A stretch of DNA of 11,698 nt from Euperipatoides rowelli (Eukaryota > Onychophora > Udeonychophora > Euonychophora > Peripatopsidae), in assembly GCA_003024985.2 (NCBI GenBank), contig PXIH01S0018298.1; one strand, written 5' to 3'. The position numbers and the translations under genes were made by a program. This document shows, piece by piece, positions 8,799 to 11,698 of this stretch. Below the pieces are notes generated by a model, which ran no database searches, was not told the origin of the DNA, and saw nothing but the letters and a program-made list of their open reading frames with translations. Positions within the stretch are counted from its first letter, which is position 1. Every line of letters starts with the position of its first letter.

Positions 8799-8820
8799 CC
8801 CACCCCCACCCCCACACACA
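8799..8820. repeat. C-rich simple repeat
   Basis: CCCACCCCCACCCCCACACACA is low-complexity sequence just upstream of the first recognisable piece of the large pseudogene. It may mark where the older 5' part of that gene was lost. Confidence 0.7.
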
Positions 8821-10699
8821 ATGTTATTCTATTTTTTAAACAAATCTTTTAACACTTTAGACCATGCGTTAACTATAGGTTACTTTTATTTGGAGGCTAG
8901 CATTGTTTCAATCATACCAAAACCTGTAACTAATTTTTCAACAGTTTAAATATACAGTTCTAAAGAATTTCCAGAATATCTGTTCTCAGCTACAACAATC
9001 AGCAATACCTATATTTTGAGATGAAGGGTTGTTCCACAGAAATGCTCAAATAGGGATGAATAATCCAGAAGAGTTCCCCCGATATCATACCATTGATGGG
9101 AAACTGCCACATGGCAAAAATTGTGCTACACAATTTAGGAAAGTATCTGAAAGGATGTGGAGCAAAAGACACATTTATTGAGTGTTCTGTATATGGAAAG
9201 AAAGTTAGTCTTTCATGTGTGGTACTCATTATGTCCATTTGCTGAAGGGATTTCTAATGCTAGCTGATAGACTGAAATCTGTTAAATGGGAAGCATTTTG
9301 GAAGAACAGAAATTCAGCATTATATAAAGAATCAAGAATATAGGTTTAAAAAATGAATGAAACAGCCCAAATGAAAGACAGCAATGTTTGTAAAAGTTTG
9401 TACATACTGTAAATCTTATTGAAGTTCAAAAGGTCTTCAAACAGATTTTGAAGTTTTCTGTGAAGAATGTAAAGAAAAATCTGAGTTAGGCTAGTTTACT
9501 TTTGAGAAAGATTTCTTGATCTTGTTCATCTTTTGAAAAATCCGATTGCTGCTGAGAGAGAAGGGAACTGGAAATTGCACTTGCAATCTGTACAAGATCT
9601 CCCATTTTTCTGAGAATTGGATAGTAATTATTTTAGATATAAGCTTCCTGGTATTTGGAAACCATGAGACAACTAGCTGTAAGGCACCCACAGTACAAGA
9701 TAAATTTGAAGAAGGAATTTGTTAAACAAAGTAATAAACATTAAAGTGCTGTATCTTCAGACATGAAACTAGAACAATGTATTCAAAGGTCACAAAAGAA
9801 TCCACTTCTAAGAGGCATTATTGGCAATATAAAAAAATATAAAATATGTTACTGAGTGGCAGTTGATATACCATGAAATACTTGCAATAATTAATAGCCT
9901 ATTCTTAGACAACTGACAACATATACTGAAGTGGCATTTCATATCTAGAGCTTTCCAGATCAGTTGCAGAAAATATGTAGGCTACTCAAACATCAATAAA
10001 AAGGTTAGCTTTATAAGAATACGAGGTAATCCTTTTGAAGTACAGACAACAGTTCAACCCTACCATTTCGTTTCAAAAACTGCCATGCCTCAAGATGTTG
10101 CTGAGAAAATCCTTGCCTTCAGAAAACATGGAACAGAAGCCTACATGGAGTTCAGGGAGCAAGTATATATAAAAAAAAAACAAGAATGTATTGGGAGATC
10201 CTAAAAAGAAAGTTAACTTACCAAACTTTGATATGTTTTGTAAACATAAAAAGAGTTACAATTAAAAATTAAAAAGTGTCATCGAATGCTGACAAATTCG
10301 TAAATATTTGTTTGCTTTGTGGTGTACTTTTAAAGGACATTTTAAAATATGACCTTCTTGAAAGAAACTCTCTTTGATAATCAGGGATTCTTAGTTTTAA
10401 AACCACAAAAGCCTCTTTTAGTAGGTCAACTATAAAAAGCATTATCTTCTGAAGACTGTTAAGTGATCTCAATTCTCAACAATTCACACCAAATGCAGTA
10501 GCTGTTGATTTCATGGCACAGATTCGTCAAGTACATGGTAAAGATATCACAAATTTAGGAATTTTTTTAAACTTAGATTGAAGTAAGTCTACTGACAGTA
10601 AGTCAGTTAATAGAGCAGATTTTTGTTTTTCACAGCTACATAGAAGAGTATCTGAAAAGAGAGGAAAGAGCAAGATGAAAAACAGCTGATGCAATATAA

Positions 10700-10894
10700 T
10701 TTGTAGAGCTGAATGATAACACTCCTTTTCCTGTCCAGCTAGAAAGATTCTGGGTTTCTGGAAAAAACAAGGAACTCGTAGAACTTGCTGAAAGGAAGAA
10801 ATCAGCCTCAGAACTGGTTTTAAGTGGTATGCTGTCTGGTGGAGGTATTTTACCTGCTATTAAGAAGAAGCTCGAGTATGCAGATCCAAACTTG
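10700..10894 (+). pseudogene. Longest uninterrupted piece of the large pseudogene (65 codons)
   Basis: This piece is open from just after a TAA (10697-10699) to the TAA at 10895. It contains FVELNDNTPFPVQLERFW near its start and SELVLSGMLSGGGILPAIKK near its end. The codons just upstream in the same frame (10637-10696) also fit the family, but carry a TGA at 10676-10678 as well as the TAA. It is listed separately because it is the best query for finding intact relatives. It has no start codon of its own and is not a gene by itself. Confidence 0.7.
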
Positions 10895-10960
10895 TAATAA
10901 CTTTACTGTGACTTAAGAAGAGGCTGATGTTCCTCTTAATGTGCATACGTGTATGANGCT

Positions 10961-11262
10961 GTACAAAAATACAAACACATTATTGTACATTCAAATGATA
11001 CTGATGTCTTGGCTATCTTGAGGTACTATCCGTAGTATTGTGAAAAAAGGTTTAGAAGAAATTTGGCTTAATTTATGGTACAAGAACAAAAGAAAGATAT
11101 CTTACTGTACACAAACTAGCTTTTACATTGAGAGACAACAAGTGTTTATCATTAAAGTCCAGATACTGACAGTCTGTGACATTACCAGCAAGGTTGGAAG
11201 TAAATCGAGAGCATTAAAAAAGTCACCAGAAAAATACCTGTGGTTTTGGAGAATCTGCTGTC
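10961..11262 (+). pseudogene. NDTDVL / CDITSK region of the large pseudogene, three frames
   Basis: Frame 2 gives HSNDTDVLAILRYYP up to a TAG at 11033. Frame 3 gives KKGLEEIWLN (about 11043-11072). Frame 1 gives TKERYLTVHKLAFTLRDN (about 11089-11142) up to a TGA. Frame 3 resumes with CDITSKVGSKSRALKKSPEK (about 11178-11237). Frame 1 resumes with FGESAVLTYDKLTV (11245-11286) up to a TAG. Two aspartates in NDTDVL and the later CD are the residues expected to bind metal or to mark the helical turn if the PIN/FEN reading is right. The open frame starting at 11040 is only one of these frames running through, not an independent gene. Confidence 0.7.
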
Positions 11263-11490
11263 TTAACTTATGATAAGCTGACAGTGTAGAATTTAGTAAG
11301 CTTACTTGCTAAATGTTATCAAACCTAGCGGAAGTAATAAGCATTTGATGATTTACAATACTCATTATACACTGGCAAAGTCATTGGAACAACTTTCTCC
11401 TATTTCTCATTCCATTTGTGAGGGCCATATTAAAGGTGTTTTATTGCTTTTCAGCAGCAAATTACTCTTCTTAATCTAGACACAGGGTTA

Positions 11491-11698
11491 AGACTAGCAC
11501 TCGCATTTTCGCCAAATGCCACCTAGTCCTTGAAAAAAGCTAACATTCTATACATTGCATTCGCCAAATTGAGAAATGATATAACTATGATAATACCTAA
11601 TATAACCAATAAATTTTATTGATTTATTATAGTAAAAATCTTTTTAAAGTAAATAACTTTAGATTTTGATTAATGAATCATTATCTCACTTGAGAGTA
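11491..11698. other. Repeat-like sequence after the pseudogene end, cut by the window
   Basis: Similarity to the upstream pseudogene family fades after LLNLDTG (about 11467-11487). The next bases differ in character and carry GCATTTTCGCCAAAT at 11503-11517 and GCATTCGCCAAAT at 11557-11569. This may be the edge of another dispersed repeat. The last 110 bases are plain AT-rich sequence. No gene is seen. Confidence 0.45.

Larger units (their letters stand above)
8869..11490 (+). pseudogene. Decayed large gene of an uncharacterised PIN/FEN-like repeat-associated protein family
   Basis: Short coding pieces follow each other in order on the plus strand in all three frames. Examples: IIPKPVTNFSTV (frame from 8881), YTVLKNFQNICSQL (8951), GKYLKGCGAKDTFIEC (frame of 9087), LMLADRLKSVKWEAFW (frame of 9221), DFEVFCEECKEKSEL (about 9441), EREGNWKLHLQSVQDLP (about 9554), ASWYLETMRQLAVRHPQY (9643), VTEWQLIYHEILAI (about 9848), AMPQDVAEKILAFRKHG (about 10082), VNLPNFDMFCKHKKS (about 10206), AVAVDFMAQIRQVHGKDI (about 10495), FVELNDNTPFPVQLERFW (from 10700), HSNDTDVLAIL (about 10988), CDITSKVGSKSRALK (about 11178) and AFDDLQYSLYTGK (from 11341). 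At least a dozen frame changes and many stops separate them. From memory, they match in order a large uncharacterised family, multicopy in crustacean, chelicerate and cnidarian genomes. Its NDTDVL and CD.TSK stretches resemble the acidic and helical motifs of PIN/FEN nucleases; that reading is inference. Here the expected glycine before CD is valine (LTVCD). The true N-terminus is missing. Confidence 0.8.

Noticed and set aside
8999-9238. Minus-strand open frame of 79 codons
   Set aside because: It lies antisense to the large pseudogene, whose plus-strand pieces explain the sequence better.
9017-9613. TGA at 9017-9019 and 9611-9613 where the family appears to have cysteine, suggesting TGA might be read as an amino acid
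   Set aside because: TAA and TAG stops and many frame changes also occur in the same sequence, so it is decayed rather than recoded. One base change from TGT or TGC gives TGA.
10269-10472. Minus-strand open frame of 67 codons, at first suspected to be an inverted piece of the pseudogene
   Set aside because: The plus strand here reads LLKDILKYDLLERNSL and KTTKASF, in order with the neighbouring pieces, so no inversion is needed.
10582-10636. A possible short intron: GTAAGT donor-like words at about 10583 and 10599, and a TTTTTGTTTTTCACAG acceptor-like sequence ending at 10636
   Set aside because: The family reading continues through the supposed intron (VNRADFCF at about 10606-10629) and simply shifts frame by one afterwards, so a frameshift explains it. 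An intron of about 50 bases is also very short.

Overview
The window is AT-rich, carries long A and T tracts, and has no intact protein gene of convincing length. Everything recognisable as coding is broken. It reads as non-genic or heterochromatin-like DNA from a eukaryote. The broken genes look like families common in arthropods and other invertebrates (C2H2 fingers joined to a conserved domain, and a large repeat-like protein with a PIN/FEN-type motif). The recurring short words TACTGTA/TACAGTA and TAGCCTA/TAGGCTA fit an invertebrate such as a crustacean or chelicerate, but the species cannot be named from sequence alone. Four single ambiguous bases (743, 981, 7876, 10957) suggest an imperfect assembly, and two of them lie in the first pseudogene.

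Layout: 1-600 is AT-rich filler dense in TACTGTA/TACAGTA words, ending in a palindromic AT patch (605-648). About 625-1461 (minus strand) is a decayed zinc-finger gene: two intact C2H2 fingers, two more in shifted frames, then a conserved domain and a truncated end that abuts the palindromic patch. A TATA-like box lies upstream at 1577-1584. About 1965-4144 is a repeat domain. It contains partial copies of a unit with GCCATCTTG, a perfect 25-bp hairpin (2556-2608), a degenerate tandem array (2955-3800) in which CATCATGCAT occurs in pairs exactly 22 bp apart, and a 105-110 bp direct duplication (3857-3961 and 4035-4144).

4605-4832 is the cleanest mobile element: a minus-strand tRNA-derived SINE of about 198 bp with A-box-like and B-box sequences, an A-rich tail and a perfect 15-bp target-site duplication. 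4833-8520 holds no gene I can support, only AT-rich DNA with a few small hairpins. A less AT-rich island at 8524-8709 is unidentified.

About 8869-11490 (plus strand) is a second, much larger pseudogene. It is a collinear series of short reading-frame segments in all three frames, interrupted by stops in all three codons, and ends in a recognisable SNDTDVL ... CDITSKVGSKS region. The last 200 bases begin a different repeat-like sequence with two GCATT(TT)CGCCAAAT words.

The genes do not work together as a system. The region looks like a graveyard of mobile-element or repeat-derived genes. The least explained structure is the repeat domain at 2955-4144, with its regular spacing and its recurring GCCATCTTG and TGATGTCA words.
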